Assembly (NCBI RefSeq): GCF_037969875.1
Contig: NZ_CP150218.1
Location: forward strand, 7,006,001 to 7,070,000
Direction: 5' to 3'
Length of the DNA: 64,000 nt
Source of the DNA: Paenibacillus sp. FSL R7-0337
GTDB lineage: Bacteria; Bacillota; Bacilli; Paenibacillales; Paenibacillaceae
Shown here: piece by piece, positions 1 through 10,565 of the stretch
Numbering within the stretch: position 1 is the stretch's first letter
How the letters are laid out: each line of letters starts with the position of its first letter
The notes under the pieces: model-generated
What the model was told of the DNA's origin: nothing
The model's input: only the letters and a program-made list of their open reading frames with translations
The model's database searches: none
Position numbers and translations under genes: made by a program

Positions 1-2682
1 GGTGCTCCTACAGAGCCAAGTCCTCCGGCCACACCGGAAGTTACAGCAAGCATCGGACCGGTGGCCCTTATGAGGTTCCTGTCCTCAGGGCCGGCAGCGC
101 CTTCGCTGACGCCGCTTGAACCGGAAGAGACTCCGGCACCGGATAACAGTACCGAGCCGGCGGCGACACCTGCTGCTTCGGCAGAAGTAACGGAACCGGC
201 AGCGACACCAGAAGTCAGCACTGATGCCAAGCTTGCAGCTATGGGTCTTGGCGCTTCTGTAAGTGAAGCCACTTACAGCTTTGTCATTCCAGTTAGCGAT
301 AAATTGAACGGAACGCAGTACATTCATCTTATGGTGAAGCACAGCGACAAAACGTACTACTACTCGAAGGCTTATTATTTTGACAATGAAGCACCGGTAG
401 TGTACTTCAGCCCTGATTCAATTGCTTACCCCCTGCCGCTGCAGAAGACGCGGATCAGCGTGTCGGAATTCTACAGCAAAACAGGACTGGTCAGCAAGTA
501 TCAATGGGTCAGACAAGATGCAGGTGCAAAAGTACCTACAGAGTCATCCACAGAATGGAAAGATGTTCCGGCAGGCGGCTCAGTATCCATCGACGACAAA
601 TCGCTGGATGCGGGAGAAATCTCTGAGTTTCGCTTATATGTACTCGCGGTTGACGGAGCAGGCAACAGCACGATCAAGGCAAGTGCAGGAACCTTCAAAG
701 TCTCGGCAACGACCAAGCCGGATGCGCCGGTGTCGGATGCCAAGTCTTCTCTGATCTATCTGTCCGGTGATACAGCGGACGGCTACACAGCCATTATGAA
801 GCTGAGTCTCGAAACGGAGGACAAGACCGGTTATGAATATTCGGTCTCACCGGATAACGGTGTAAGCTGGCTGAACTGGAAGCCGTACACTAACTTTGTA
901 GCAGTTAAAGTTCCGACGAGTAAGGCTGAGGAGCTTCAGGTATGGGTGAAGTACAGAACGCCGGGCGGTCTGATCAGCACAGCGGCCAAGCTTGAAATCG
1001 AGCTCCCTCTTACTACAGTAGAGCCGGTCTATGCGCTAGCTTCACTCAGCGTGAACAGCCCGGTCAATGCCAAAGTTGGTGCGGATATTGAAATCACGGT
1101 CCCGCCGGGTATCCGGGTAATGCCATCGAAGATTAACCCTTCGGTGCCTGTGCGGACCGGTAATTCATTCAAAATCTATCAGAATGGCTACTATAGCTTC
1201 GATCTGACCGATCTTAGTGATCCGGACCGGACAGATACCCTATATCTGGTTGTGAAGAATATTGACGGTACTCCTCCTGAAGGAGCCGTTGAATATTCAT
1301 ACATGGAGAGCACGAACGGCAATGTGGTTGCCTTTCTCCAGAGCACCTCTGAGCCGGTCACGGTGGTGAACAATAGTGGAAAGACAGCCTACACCTTCAC
1401 GGAGAACGGAAAGTTCGAATTCGAAATTAAGGATGCTGCCGGAAATATCAATACGGTTGAAGCTACGGTTGCGAACATTAACAAGGAAGTACCTAGGGTA
1501 AAAGTAGTCCGTTCCTACCAATATGGCGAGAATGGAAGCCAAACCTTCGGCACTCTGAAGGATAACAGCGGCAATGTGCTGTTCTCCACTGGGGTTACGG
1601 TTACGGTAGAGAAGGCAGATGCTTCGGCTAAAGCGTTCAACATTATCAGTCCCGATAAGAGCATTACACTCATGGAGAATGGACCGGCATCATTTACCGT
1701 GGTGGATGTGTACGGCAATACGACAGTTATCAAAGAGAAGGTAACGAATATTCTCTCTGCACCGCCAGTACCGAATAAAGTGGCTTATACCTTTGTAGAT
1801 GCCGAAGGCAAAGCGGTTCCGGCAGATCAGATTGTTACCATCGGCGGACAGAAATATGCCAAAGGCAAAGTAAAGGTTACGCTTAGCGGCACAGTTGCTG
1901 CCCCTAACCACATGTTCTCGGGCGTAAGACCTATTCAGGGCGGAGCCGCGTATACGAACCAGATCAGTAAAGCGGATGGAACGTACAGCTACTCGCGTGC
2001 TTTTGAGAGCAGCGGTTCAGCGGTCATTGCCATCTCGGATCTGCTGGGCAATGTGAACAAGGTTCCGGTGACCATTGCAGGACTTGATAACACTGCGCCT
2101 GAGCTGACTCTGAACAAGGAAACGGTAGGGATTGTCCAGGACAAGAAAGACTTTAGCTTCCGTACGGATCTCGGCGGGTTCACCGTTTCTGATAATGTAT
2201 CGGCTGAAGCTAACGTGAAAGTATCGGTCAGCGGGCTGGATCTGAGCAAGCTTGGACGCCAGCGCGTAGCTTACACAGCAGTTGACCAGGTAGGCAATAA
2301 GTCGGTGGTCTATCAGGATGTGGTGGTCGTGAAGGACGGCGGATTGCTGGTCTTCGGTAACGATACCTTAATCTCTGCTTCATCCGGCGAATCTGCATTG
2401 TTCAATACCAACACCATTACCTTCAAGGTATCCGGCTTCAACCTGATGAAGGTAGGCGGAGTAGACAAGGTCAATCAGGCAGGAACATTCGATATTCTGT
2501 ATTACCCTGGTCTGTACCGCGAAGGACAGCTGAAGCTGGTGAAGCAGAAGCTGACCTATGCTGAGCTGGTGAGCAGTAATTTCAAGGTCACCTTCCCGAA
2601 AACAGGCTGGTACACCATTGTGGTGAGAACCCAGGAGCGGGACCGCGAATTTGCTACCTTCTTTGTCGGCAATCTGAAATAG
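1..2682 (+). CDS. Giant secreted surface protein with Ig-like repeats (5' end outside window)
   Basis: The frame is open from the first base, so the gene begins upstream and the GTG at 61 is not its start. The first 75 or so visible residues are a Pro/Thr/Ala/Glu-rich linker built on TEPAATP-like units, typical of cell-wall-spanning spacers. The remaining 800 or so residues are beta-rich, with repeated signatures such as DNEAPVVYF and DNTAPELTL that mark bacterial Ig-like modules. The visible C-terminus has no SLH domain, LPXTG motif or membrane anchor. It lies 27 bp upstream of another giant exported protein on the same strand and is probably co-transcribed with it. I infer an extracellular structural or adhesive role; the family is not recognised precisely. 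Confidence 0.75.
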   Translation, partial: GAPTEPSPPATPEVTASIGPVALMRFLSSGPAAPSLTPLEPEETPAPDNSTEPAATPAASAEVTEPAATPEVSTDAKLAAMGLGASVSEATYSFVIPVSDKLNGTQYIHLMVKHSDKTYYYSKAYYFDNEAPVVYFSPDSIAYPLPLQKTRISVSEFYSKTGLVSKYQWVRQDAGAKVPTESSTEWKDVPAGGSVSIDDKSLDAGEISEFRLYVLAVDGAGNSTIKASAGTFKVSATTKPDAPVSDAKSSLIYLSGDTADGYTAIMKLSLETEDKTGYEYSVSPDNGVSWLNWKPYTNFVAVKVPTSKAEELQVWVKYRTPGGLISTAAKLEIELPLTTVEPVYALASLSVNSPVNAKVGADIEITVPPGIRVMPSKINPSVPVRTGNSFKIYQNGYYSFDLTDLSDPDRTDTLYLVVKNIDGTPPEGAVEYSYMESTNGNVVAFLQSTSEPVTVVNNSGKTAYTFTENGKFEFEIKDAAGNINTVEATVANINKEVPRVKVVRSYQYGENGSQTFGTLKDNSGNVLFSTGVTVTVEKADASAKAFNIISPDKSITLMENGPASFTVVDVYGNTTVIKEKVTNILSAPPVPNKVAYTFVDAEGKAVPADQIVTIGGQKYAKGKVKVTLSGTVAAPNHMFSGVRPIQGGAAYTNQISKADGTYSYSRAFESSGSAVIAISDLLGNVNKVPVTIAGLDNTAPELTLNKETVGIVQDKKDFSFRTDLGGFTVSDNVSAEANVKVSVSGLDLSKLGRQRVAYTAVDQVGNKSVVYQDVVVVKDGGLLVFGNDTLISASSGESALFNTNTITFKVSGFNLMKVGGVDKVNQAGTFDILYYPGLYREGQLKLVKQKLTYAELVSSNFKVTFPKTGWYTIVVRTQERDREFATFFVGNLK

Positions 2683-2709
2683 TTGAAACAAGAACAGGGG
2701 GAATACTTG

Positions 2710-5700
2710 GTGAAGTTGTTGAAACGCACAGTAGCGGTAATGCTCACCTTAATCATGGTATTTCTGTCCACCTCCGAGAGCTTCCATGCTCTCGTCGAGG
2801 CGGCCAGCAGTACCAAGACAACCATGATCCAGAATGACTTTATTAAGGTCACTGTGGATAACGAAACAGGCCGCTACGGAATTCGCACGGTAGAGGGTCA
2901 ACCGATCCGTAAGAACGACAATAATGTTAACCTGCTGTTCCAGGGAGATGATCCGGAGACGTCGTTCACGACGTTCCGGATTGATGGAACAGATTATATT
3001 TACGGCAATAAATACAAATTCGACAACAGCCATTATTCAGAGACTATTGCACCTAAAGTAGTGGAGAATTCGAATGGCACCAAGCAACTGGAGATGATCT
3101 GGAAGATTAAGGGCGTAGAGATCAAGCAGATTCTGATGCTTTACACCGACAGCAAGGATGCTGTGAATTCCGGGAATGTCAATATCCGCTATGAAGTGAA
3201 TAATAAGAGCGGGGCGCAGGTGCAGATCGGCAGCCGGATTCTGCTGGATACGATGGTCGGCGGAAACGACGGACCGCAGTTCCAGATTGGCACAGCCTAC
3301 AAGTCACCGCTGCAGGTAGAGCGGAAGCTGGTGCATAACCCGGAGGATGATGCCGGAATCCCGGAAGAGGACAGAGCGTACTTCAAGATTCCTTCTTACT
3401 GGGTTATGCGCGATAAGCTGGATCTGACGAATCCTCAGGCAACCAATGTGGTGGCCTACGGCTTCAATAACTTTGCCGAGCAGAATATTAATATTGTGGA
3501 TGAGATGATTGTGGGGCATTGGAACGGTCTGGCGAATACGAAATGGGATTATAAAGTCCATCCGAATCTGGACTTCACTAGGGACACCAATGATTTCGGC
3601 ACAGCGGACTCCGCCGTCGCCTTCTACTGGAACCCGGAGAAGCTGGCACCTGGCGGCCTCCAGAGCTTCGAGACTGTATACGGACTAGGAGAACTTACTG
3701 CACCGGATAAAGTGTTCTCGATCCGTTATGTAGATCAGGTTCAGCAACTGGCTACCGAGCCGGTAGACGGCGGAGGAGTGCCGACGAAATATGAGAAAAA
3801 CGGTGTCTTCGACGTTATAGCAGAAGTAGAGAACCTGCAGGCCTACAATATGGAGCACTCCAAGATCGAAGTGGAGATGACCTTGGAGAGCGGGCTAAGC
3901 TTCGTCAGGCAGGATGAGAAGGGTTATGATGTCCTGGATGCCAATGGTAATCCGGTCCTGGAGAATTCCCGCAGCAAAATGCTGGAATTCAAAAAGTCAG
4001 CCACACCTGATGAAGCGGCGATGGGCATTGAGCCGAAGTACAAGCCGGGTGACGCAATTACCGCGACCTTCCGCGTTCAAGCCAAAGGCAGACCTTGGCC
4101 GGTTACCCGGGAGTACATGATCTCCGCGAGAAGCCCCGAAACGCAAGGTAAAATCGAAGGCGTTAAGGATGAGGGCATTAAAGCCCAGTATGAATCGACC
4201 CGTACCAACTTCATTCTCCTGCCGCCGGTGGGAGAAGCAACCGCTACGTATTCCTATGCACTCGCTCCGGCAGAGCTGTATAGCACAGATGTGAAATATC
4301 TGACGGTCAATCTGTCGAATATTGAAGCTTACAATACGGGCAATGCAACGACTGCTCCGAACTTTGACCTGTACCTCAAGAATAAAGCAGATGGAAACCG
4401 GTACAAAGTCAATGTTCAGGATGCAGTGGTGATGCAGCCGACGGATGACGGATTCTCCGGCGCCATGCGGATTACGTACCGCGGCGGTGACCAGGTGGAT
4501 TCAGGCGGCAATGTGCTGGAAGCCGGACTTGGACCTGAATTGCCGCTCGGTGAGTACCAGGTGGAGATTGATTACAAAGGTGATGCCGGCGGGGATGAGG
4601 AAATAGCGGCTCTCTATGATATGACCACTCCGCAATCCTTCCTGGTCACTGATAATAACGACACACGAATCCGTGAAGCCGGAGTAATGGCGGTATACAA
4701 GGAAGCTGTGGATATCAGCGGCCTTGCAAACGGCGCTTCTGTAAAGGATGAGCTGGTGGATCAGCTGAACTCTCTGTTCCCGGGCAAGCCTTTCAAGGAC
4801 GGTTCGTTCCTGTACAAGGCTGTTACCGAATATAAGAAAACCAAGGCCTTGTTCGGCGCAGCGAGCAAAGCGGTTGATCCGAAATTCGATATCAGTGAAT
4901 TTATGGATGAAGAAGCGCTGAAAGAGACTCCAATGTATGCTTACAAGCTGTTTGCAACAGAAGAGGACTTTGAGGAATTCAAGGAAGAAGCGGAAGCCAA
5001 GGACCCGGAATTCGACCGTGAGATTCTGGTAACTGTCCGTGGCATGATCAAGCAGGTTGGCACAGGTGACGAAGAGCAGGTCATCGTGGATACCAAGACA
5101 GAACCGGCAATTATTAATGATGCTGTAGCTTATAAAGGTAAGGACCTGTCTTTTGTACGCGGTAAGCTGGATATTTTCGGCAACACCCTTCCTGGCGATC
5201 TGCCTTTCCTGGATACCCTGTTCATCAAGGGTGAAGGGACGCTGAGTGTAGCGAGCAGCGGGTTCGTCTTCCATAAGGGCGAATGGACGCTCGACTTCTT
5301 CAACGGCTTCAACAAGTCGCTTGGAGAAGAGGACTTCGATCCTACCAAGAAGGATGACGAAGAGGATAAAGACAAAGATGACGATAAGAAGGATGAGAAA
5401 GGCAATGACGGCAATCCGGAAGACGATAGTCAGAACGGCAGTCTGAAATGGGCCATCGGCGGTGTGGGTGACAGATTGAACCCGCTGCGCCAGATCATGA
5501 TTGAGGATGTGTACTTCAACAAGCAGTCTTTGTTCGGGGCACCAAGCTTCTCAATCGACGGCTTTGGCTTCTCCTTCAATGATTTCATTCTGCGTGAGAA
5601 TGGTATTTCCTTCGGAGGCTCGTTGTCCCTGAAGATCATTAACTCCGAAATCAAGAATGTAATCTTCAACAGTGCCGGCTTCTATGGCGTCGATGCCTCC

Positions 5701-8700
5701 TTGGGCTTCGATCTCAATCAGGAGATGGGGTTGTTCGGACCGGATAAGAAGAAGGATGCGGATAAGAAAAAAGGTCCTGATGCTCCGAGCGGCAAGGTTA
5801 CGATTAAGCATGCTGTGCAGGATGGCGGCGTAGGCAATGAATACGGCCTGGAGTTCGCGGCACAACTGAAGAATATGATGGGTGTGGAGATTGAATTCTC
5901 ACTTAAAAAAGTAAAGGACGGCCGGATTCTGCCGGATGTCATTGCCTTCGGTGCAGAGCTTCCGCAGCCGGGTATCCTGGTCACAGGTGCAACTTACCTG
6001 ACAGCAATCCGGGGTGCAGTACGTGAACTGGCGGACACTATTGCCGGCGGCACGGCAGAAGATCCGTTCCCGCTGACGATTCAAGCAGGTGTGGGCATGC
6101 GGTTCGGGATCGCTCCGGCGTATTTCTTCGGAGATGTAGACCTTACGGTGAAGCGTACCGGGCTTAAGGTGGAAGGCAGGCTGGATTTCGCTGCCAAAGC
6201 CGATGCGGAGAAAGATGACCGGCTTCCGATGCTGACCAAAGCGCTGCTCGAAGCACAATGGGTAACCCCATGGTTCGTGCGCGTGGAAGCAGAGATGGAT
6301 ATCGGCGGATGGGATATCATCATCGGGAAGGCGGGTATCTTCGTCGGACAGAATCTGGAGAAGAACCGCACTGATTTTGAAGGCTATATCAGCTCCAAGG
6401 TGCAGATTCCGAATGATGTACCGGTTGTCGGCGGCATGCCGCTGTCGAGTATGTTCCTCGGCGTCAACAATGATAAGGTCTGGGGCAGTATCGGTATTCT
6501 GCTAATCTCCTTAGGCATTACTTACTACTGGAGTGGCGGCATTGAATTCGGTACTTCGACCGATCAGCTGCCGGAGGGAATGATCCATCTGGTGGTGGAT
6601 GATCCTGAGCTTGGACCTCGTCTTATGGTGATTGGTGCAGGCGTACAGACGCTGGCCACCTCCAAGGTAGCTTCCGAGGAAGAGAATCAGGAAATTATCT
6701 ACCGTAAGGTAGATGAGGGAGTCAAATATGTAGAGAACGGATCAATCAATGTCGGCGTAGGCGGCATTACGGTCAAGAACGGCGGCAGAATCCATGAGAT
6801 TCCGATGGACGGCGTAGCCGGCAATGCAATCATTGAGATGGAGTACAGCAGCAAGGAAATGCCGGAATTCAAGCTGCAGGATGCATCTGGCAAAATGTAT
6901 CCGGTGAAATTCGATAACACGAACACTGATCCTACGGCAAATGCTTTTACACAATATATTCCTGCAAGCTTCAAATCTGAAGATCCGTCCAGGCTGAGCG
7001 ATGAAGTGGACATTCGCAGAGCTTATATCATTATTCCTGAGAATGAAGCTACAAAAGGCGGCACTTGGAAGCTGACAGCCGTCTCGGCTGTTGATACCAA
7101 GCTGCTCAACGTTCCAACCCTGCCTACTCTGGGTGAAGTCAACCTGGCGAAGGACAGCTCGAATGCGAATAAGTTCACAGCCTCCTGGAAAGTTGCTAAC
7201 GCAGCCGAAGGCGATACAGTGAACCTGTACCTGGCTGAGGATGCGGTGACAAGCCGCAAGGAAATGCTGAATGGCCAAGAGATTCTGCAGACAGGTGATC
7301 CGGGTATGCTGATCGCCAAGGATGTACCAGTTGGAGCTGGCGGCTCGGTTAGCGGCGGAATCACGAGCGGCAGCAAAGTGATCGATGTCACCAATGTAAC
7401 ATTGATGGGCAATCCCGAGGATATCCGCGGGCTGCTCAGACAAGGCAACTATTACCTGCGGGCCGAGCTGAAATCCAGCGCGAACTTCGGGACGAAGACT
7501 TCGCCGCAGCGGTTTGAAATTATTGATCCGCTGGCACCTCAGAGTGTTAGTGATGTCAAGGTTGAGCCTGCCGGCAACGGATTGTTCTCGCTTTCCTTCA
7601 AGCCGGGAGCGAAGAAATCGGGACACAGCGGCTTCGAGCACAGCTACGTAGTAGATGCGAAACTGGATGCTGAAGGTAAACTGAGTGAATATGCTCCGTT
7701 TGGAGAACTTTTGTATACCGAACAGGAACTTAAGCCTTACTGGAATGCATCCACAGGCAAATATGAAGGTCTGTTGATCGGCGGCTGGAAGGCTGTAACT
7801 ACAACAGATGAAGTCTACAAGGGAAGCCTTGAAGGCACAGTGATTGATCTGAGTAAGGTGAAATACGTCGGCCTGGAAGTGAAGAAGAATTACGTCATCG
7901 GCGTTACTTCAGCGGCGGTTCCAACCGAGGATGCCGACAAGCATCAGAACTATCATTATGCCGAGCGGCAGAGCAGCAGCAGCACATGGTTGCCGGTTCC
8001 GAGCCTGCCGAAGCTGACGGTATTGAGTTCATCAGGGACGGTAGATGCCTCTTCCGGGAACTACGTTAACCTGTTAACGAATGAAACGAAGCAGAAGCTG
8101 ACGCTCTCTTCAGGCCAGTCCAATGTGACGGTGGAAGCATTCTATGCTGACAAATCCATTGCGACAGTAGCTCTGAAGAATAAAGCAGATGGCACAAGCG
8201 AAGGCATACTGAATCTCGACCAGTTCCAGACGGACGGGCCGTATGCGATTGAACTCAGGGCCAGAAATACGGCAACGAAGGATATCTCAGTGACCATGCT
8301 GTATCTGACGGTAGATACGATCGCACCGGTGCTGTATCTCACAGAGCCTGTAACGGGCGAACGTACTGCACAGGGTGCCGTTCGTGTAGCCGGAACAACA
8401 ACTACAGGAACGAAGCTGGCTGCAGTTTATACCGTGAGTCAGTTACAGCCGGATGGGAAATACAAGGATGTTGAGATTTCTGCTCCACTTACAGTGGACT
8501 CGTTAACCGGTGATTTCAACGGAACTGTGAAGATTGACTCGAATGAACCTTCTGTAGCCCTCAATATTGTGGCTAAGGACGAAGCGGGCAATCAGAATAC
8601 GGCAGTAGTGGATATTACGAATGCCGGATTCAAAGTACCGGTTGCCTTGATTCTGAAGGGAGCGGAGAAGCTGACGCCGGGTGCGGCAGGCCAAATCCAG

Positions 8701-10479
8701 GCCTATCTCAAGGTGTCGGATGGCAAGGATGACAATGGCAAGCCGAAATTCAAGGAAGAGCCGGTTACCGGTAAGGATCTAGCTAATCTGACTTATGAAG
8801 TGGCCGTAGGCGATTCGGTATCCCTGTCGGCACAAGGCAATGTTACTGCACTGGCTACAGGCTCCAGCCTGATTGAGGCAGAGTATAAGGTGTCCGAGGG
8901 TGTAACGCTTAAGGGCATGCTTGCGGCAACCGTAGCCGTTCCGGATTCGGATGAATTGGGAGTTGTGCAAGCCGTATCCTCTCCAATCAGCGGAGACAGC
9001 AACCGCACGAAGATTACGGTGACTTCAGCCGGAGATATGACTGGACAGCAGATCGCTTACAAGGTCTTCTCGTCAAGTCCTGAAGTACTGAAGTATAAAG
9101 ATAATGTAAGCTCATGGAGTCTGCTTCCGCTCGATGGTATCGTATCCGCTCATTCGGGTGCCACCATTGTGCTGGCTAAGCGTACCTCTGTGGACAAGCT
9201 GGTTAAGGCTTCCGGCAGTGTAGCTGCATCGGTCTGGACCAGCAGTGGTTCAGGCGGCGGTGCTGGCGGTGGCGGTGGCGGCGGTGGTGCCGTACCGGGA
9301 GTTGTTGAAGAACAAGCACCGGAGCAGGCAGCCCAGATTACCGTCAACGGCCAAGCCATGAAGACAGAGTGGAATGGACTTACAGCGATCGTACACATTA
9401 CGGATAAAGAAGCTGTTGCAGGTAGTGACCTCACGGTAAGCTCTGCTGATCCGAATGCCAAAGCATTCAGTATCCGGGTAGACCAGAGTGTGGTCCAGCA
9501 GCAGCTGACTGCGAAGAAGAAGATTGTGATTGAAGTTCCTATGGGACAACTGGTCATTGCTCCTGAGAATCTTGCAGGTGTGACCGCAGGACTTACTACC
9601 GGCATTGGCGGTAATAGCACTGCTGACCAGCAGGCGATGAAGGCTATTGCGGATCAGCAAGGCTTCACGCTGATGGCGGCAGGGCAAGGTGTAACAGTGA
9701 ACGTTAACCTGCCGAAGGGCAGCTGGACACCGGCGCTTGCAGCCAAGATTGCCATTCCTGCGCCGCTTGCGGCCAAGGAAATTACGGCCATGGTGCTTAA
9801 GGATAAAGACGGCAACTGGACAACTGTACCGTGGAAGCTGGACAGCAGCGGCACGGCGGTCAATACACAGCTGACCGGTGAAGGCAGCCTCTTCTTCATC
9901 CGCAACCAGAAGACTTTCAAGGATATGCCTTCAGGCTGGGGGAAGGAAGGTATCGCTGCGGCATCCGCCAAGCTGTTCGTGCTAGGGAAATCTGCGGAAC
10001 AGTTCGATCCGGCAGGCCAAGTGACCCGGGCAGAATATCCAACCATTCTGCTGCGCGTTGCAGGTCTCATGAACAAGCAGGCAGCTTCGGCAGCCTTCAG
10101 TGATGTCAGCGGCAGCAGCTGGTATAACCGCAGTGTCTCCATTGCAGCCGAACTGGGGATTGTTACCGGACTTGAAGGCGGCAAGTATGCGCCTAAGGAT
10201 ACGCTGACAAGAGTTGAAGCGATGACGATGCTCGGCAGATTGCTGAATCAGGTCCATCCGGGCAGTGAACTTAGCGAAGCCGAAGTCACTTCGATCCTCA
10301 GCGGCTTTACAGACAAGGGCAAGGTTCCAGCATGGGCAAGACAAGCAGTGGCAATGAGCATTAAGAACGGCATTATTCTCGGGGAAGGCAATAAGGTGAA
10401 CCCGTCAAGTCCGCTTACGCGTGAGCAGGCGGCAGCCATAGCCATCCGGCTTGATCAGTTCATTACAGCCAAGCAATAA
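2710..10479 (+). CDS. Giant SLH-domain surface protein (about 2,590 aa)
   Basis: The frame is open from a TTG at 2683, but AGGGGG at 2696-2701 fits the GTG at 2710 (or the TTG at 2707). That start gives a clean signal peptide: MKLLKR, then a hydrophobic stretch ending near ALVEAAS. The body is very long and beta-rich. It has an Asp/Lys/Glu-rich charged stretch near residues 880-905 and a second Lys/Asp-rich patch near residue 1015. Ig-like segments containing DTIAPVLYL follow. A Gly-rich linker near residue 2180 precedes three SLH domains at about residues 2400-2589, with FKDM, FSDV and FTDK openings and VTRAE, LTRVE and LTREQ motifs. SLH domains bind pyruvylated secondary cell wall polymer, so the protein is probably anchored non-covalently outside the cell. 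The function of the body is unknown. Confidence 0.85.
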   Translation: MKLLKRTVAVMLTLIMVFLSTSESFHALVEAASSTKTTMIQNDFIKVTVDNETGRYGIRTVEGQPIRKNDNNVNLLFQGDDPETSFTTFRIDGTDYIYGNKYKFDNSHYSETIAPKVVENSNGTKQLEMIWKIKGVEIKQILMLYTDSKDAVNSGNVNIRYEVNNKSGAQVQIGSRILLDTMVGGNDGPQFQIGTAYKSPLQVERKLVHNPEDDAGIPEEDRAYFKIPSYWVMRDKLDLTNPQATNVVAYGFNNFAEQNINIVDEMIVGHWNGLANTKWDYKVHPNLDFTRDTNDFGTADSAVAFYWNPEKLAPGGLQSFETVYGLGELTAPDKVFSIRYVDQVQQLATEPVDGGGVPTKYEKNGVFDVIAEVENLQAYNMEHSKIEVEMTLESGLSFVRQDEKGYDVLDANGNPVLENSRSKMLEFKKSATPDEAAMGIEPKYKPGDAITATFRVQAKGRPWPVTREYMISARSPETQGKIEGVKDEGIKAQYESTRTNFILLPPVGEATATYSYALAPAELYSTDVKYLTVNLSNIEAYNTGNATTAPNFDLYLKNKADGNRYKVNVQDAVVMQPTDDGFSGAMRITYRGGDQVDSGGNVLEAGLGPELPLGEYQVEIDYKGDAGGDEEIAALYDMTTPQSFLVTDNNDTRIREAGVMAVYKEAVDISGLANGASVKDELVDQLNSLFPGKPFKDGSFLYKAVTEYKKTKALFGAASKAVDPKFDISEFMDEEALKETPMYAYKLFATEEDFEEFKEEAEAKDPEFDREILVTVRGMIKQVGTGDEEQVIVDTKTEPAIINDAVAYKGKDLSFVRGKLDIFGNTLPGDLPFLDTLFIKGEGTLSVASSGFVFHKGEWTLDFFNGFNKSLGEEDFDPTKKDDEEDKDKDDDKKDEKGNDGNPEDDSQNGSLKWAIGGVGDRLNPLRQIMIEDVYFNKQSLFGAPSFSIDGFGFSFNDFILRENGISFGGSLSLKIINSEIKNVIFNSAGFYGVDASLGFDLNQEMGLFGPDKKKDADKKKGPDAPSGKVTIKHAVQDGGVGNEYGLEFAAQLKNMMGVEIEFSLKKVKDGRILPDVIAFGAELPQPGILVTGATYLTAIRGAVRELADTIAGGTAEDPFPLTIQAGVGMRFGIAPAYFFGDVDLTVKRTGLKVEGRLDFAAKADAEKDDRLPMLTKALLEAQWVTPWFVRVEAEMDIGGWDIIIGKAGIFVGQNLEKNRTDFEGYISSKVQIPNDVPVVGGMPLSSMFLGVNNDKVWGSIGILLISLGITYYWSGGIEFGTSTDQLPEGMIHLVVDDPELGPRLMVIGAGVQTLATSKVASEEENQEIIYRKVDEGVKYVENGSINVGVGGITVKNGGRIHEIPMDGVAGNAIIEMEYSSKEMPEFKLQDASGKMYPVKFDNTNTDPTANAFTQYIPASFKSEDPSRLSDEVDIRRAYIIIPENEATKGGTWKLTAVSAVDTKLLNVPTLPTLGEVNLAKDSSNANKFTASWKVANAAEGDTVNLYLAEDAVTSRKEMLNGQEILQTGDPGMLIAKDVPVGAGGSVSGGITSGSKVIDVTNVTLMGNPEDIRGLLRQGNYYLRAELKSSANFGTKTSPQRFEIIDPLAPQSVSDVKVEPAGNGLFSLSFKPGAKKSGHSGFEHSYVVDAKLDAEGKLSEYAPFGELLYTEQELKPYWNASTGKYEGLLIGGWKAVTTTDEVYKGSLEGTVIDLSKVKYVGLEVKKNYVIGVTSAAVPTEDADKHQNYHYAERQSSSSTWLPVPSLPKLTVLSSSGTVDASSGNYVNLLTNETKQKLTLSSGQSNVTVEAFYADKSIATVALKNKADGTSEGILNLDQFQTDGPYAIELRARNTATKDISVTMLYLTVDTIAPVLYLTEPVTGERTAQGAVRVAGTTTTGTKLAAVYTVSQLQPDGKYKDVEISAPLTVDSLTGDFNGTVKIDSNEPSVALNIVAKDEAGNQNTAVVDITNAGFKVPVALILKGAEKLTPGAAGQIQAYLKVSDGKDDNGKPKFKEEPVTGKDLANLTYEVAVGDSVSLSAQGNVTALATGSSLIEAEYKVSEGVTLKGMLAATVAVPDSDELGVVQAVSSPISGDSNRTKITVTSAGDMTGQQIAYKVFSSSPEVLKYKDNVSSWSLLPLDGIVSAHSGATIVLAKRTSVDKLVKASGSVAASVWTSSGSGGGAGGGGGGGGAVPGVVEEQAPEQAAQITVNGQAMKTEWNGLTAIVHITDKEAVAGSDLTVSSADPNAKAFSIRVDQSVVQQQLTAKKKIVIEVPMGQLVIAPENLAGVTAGLTTGIGGNSTADQQAMKAIADQQGFTLMAAGQGVTVNVNLPKGSWTPALAAKIAIPAPLAAKEITAMVLKDKDGNWTTVPWKLDSSGTAVNTQLTGEGSLFFIRNQKTFKDMPSGWGKEGIAAASAKLFVLGKSAEQFDPAGQVTRAEYPTILLRVAGLMNKQAASAAFSDVSGSSWYNRSVSIAAELGIVTGLEGGKYAPKDTLTRVEAMTMLGRLLNQVHPGSELSEAEVTSILSGFTDKGKVPAWARQAVAMSIKNGIILGEGNKVNPSSPLTREQAAAIAIRLDQFITAKQ

Positions 10480-10486
10480 CAAGGAT

Positions 10487-10516
10487 GTGCCCGTTCGCTC
10501 GTAAGCGGGCGGGCAC
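10487..10516 (+). other. Intercistronic hairpin between two SLH-protein genes
   Basis: GTGCCCG (10487-10493) pairs with CGGGCAC (10510-10516), and inside it CGCT pairs with AGCG around a CGTA loop. No T-run follows, so it is not a simple terminator. It begins 8 bases after the stop of the upstream giant gene and ends 50 bases before the next ATG. It could stabilise the upstream message or set the ratio of the two surface proteins. Confidence 0.5.
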
Positions 10517-10565
10517 ACTCTGCTGGGGAATCCTCAAATCACAATACTATTCAGGTGGTGTCAAT

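Noticed and set aside
9246-9297. Gly-rich tract as a frameshift or misassembly signal
   Set aside because: The reading frame continues normally into SLH domains and a similar Gly tract precedes the SLH domains of the next gene, so it is a flexible linker.
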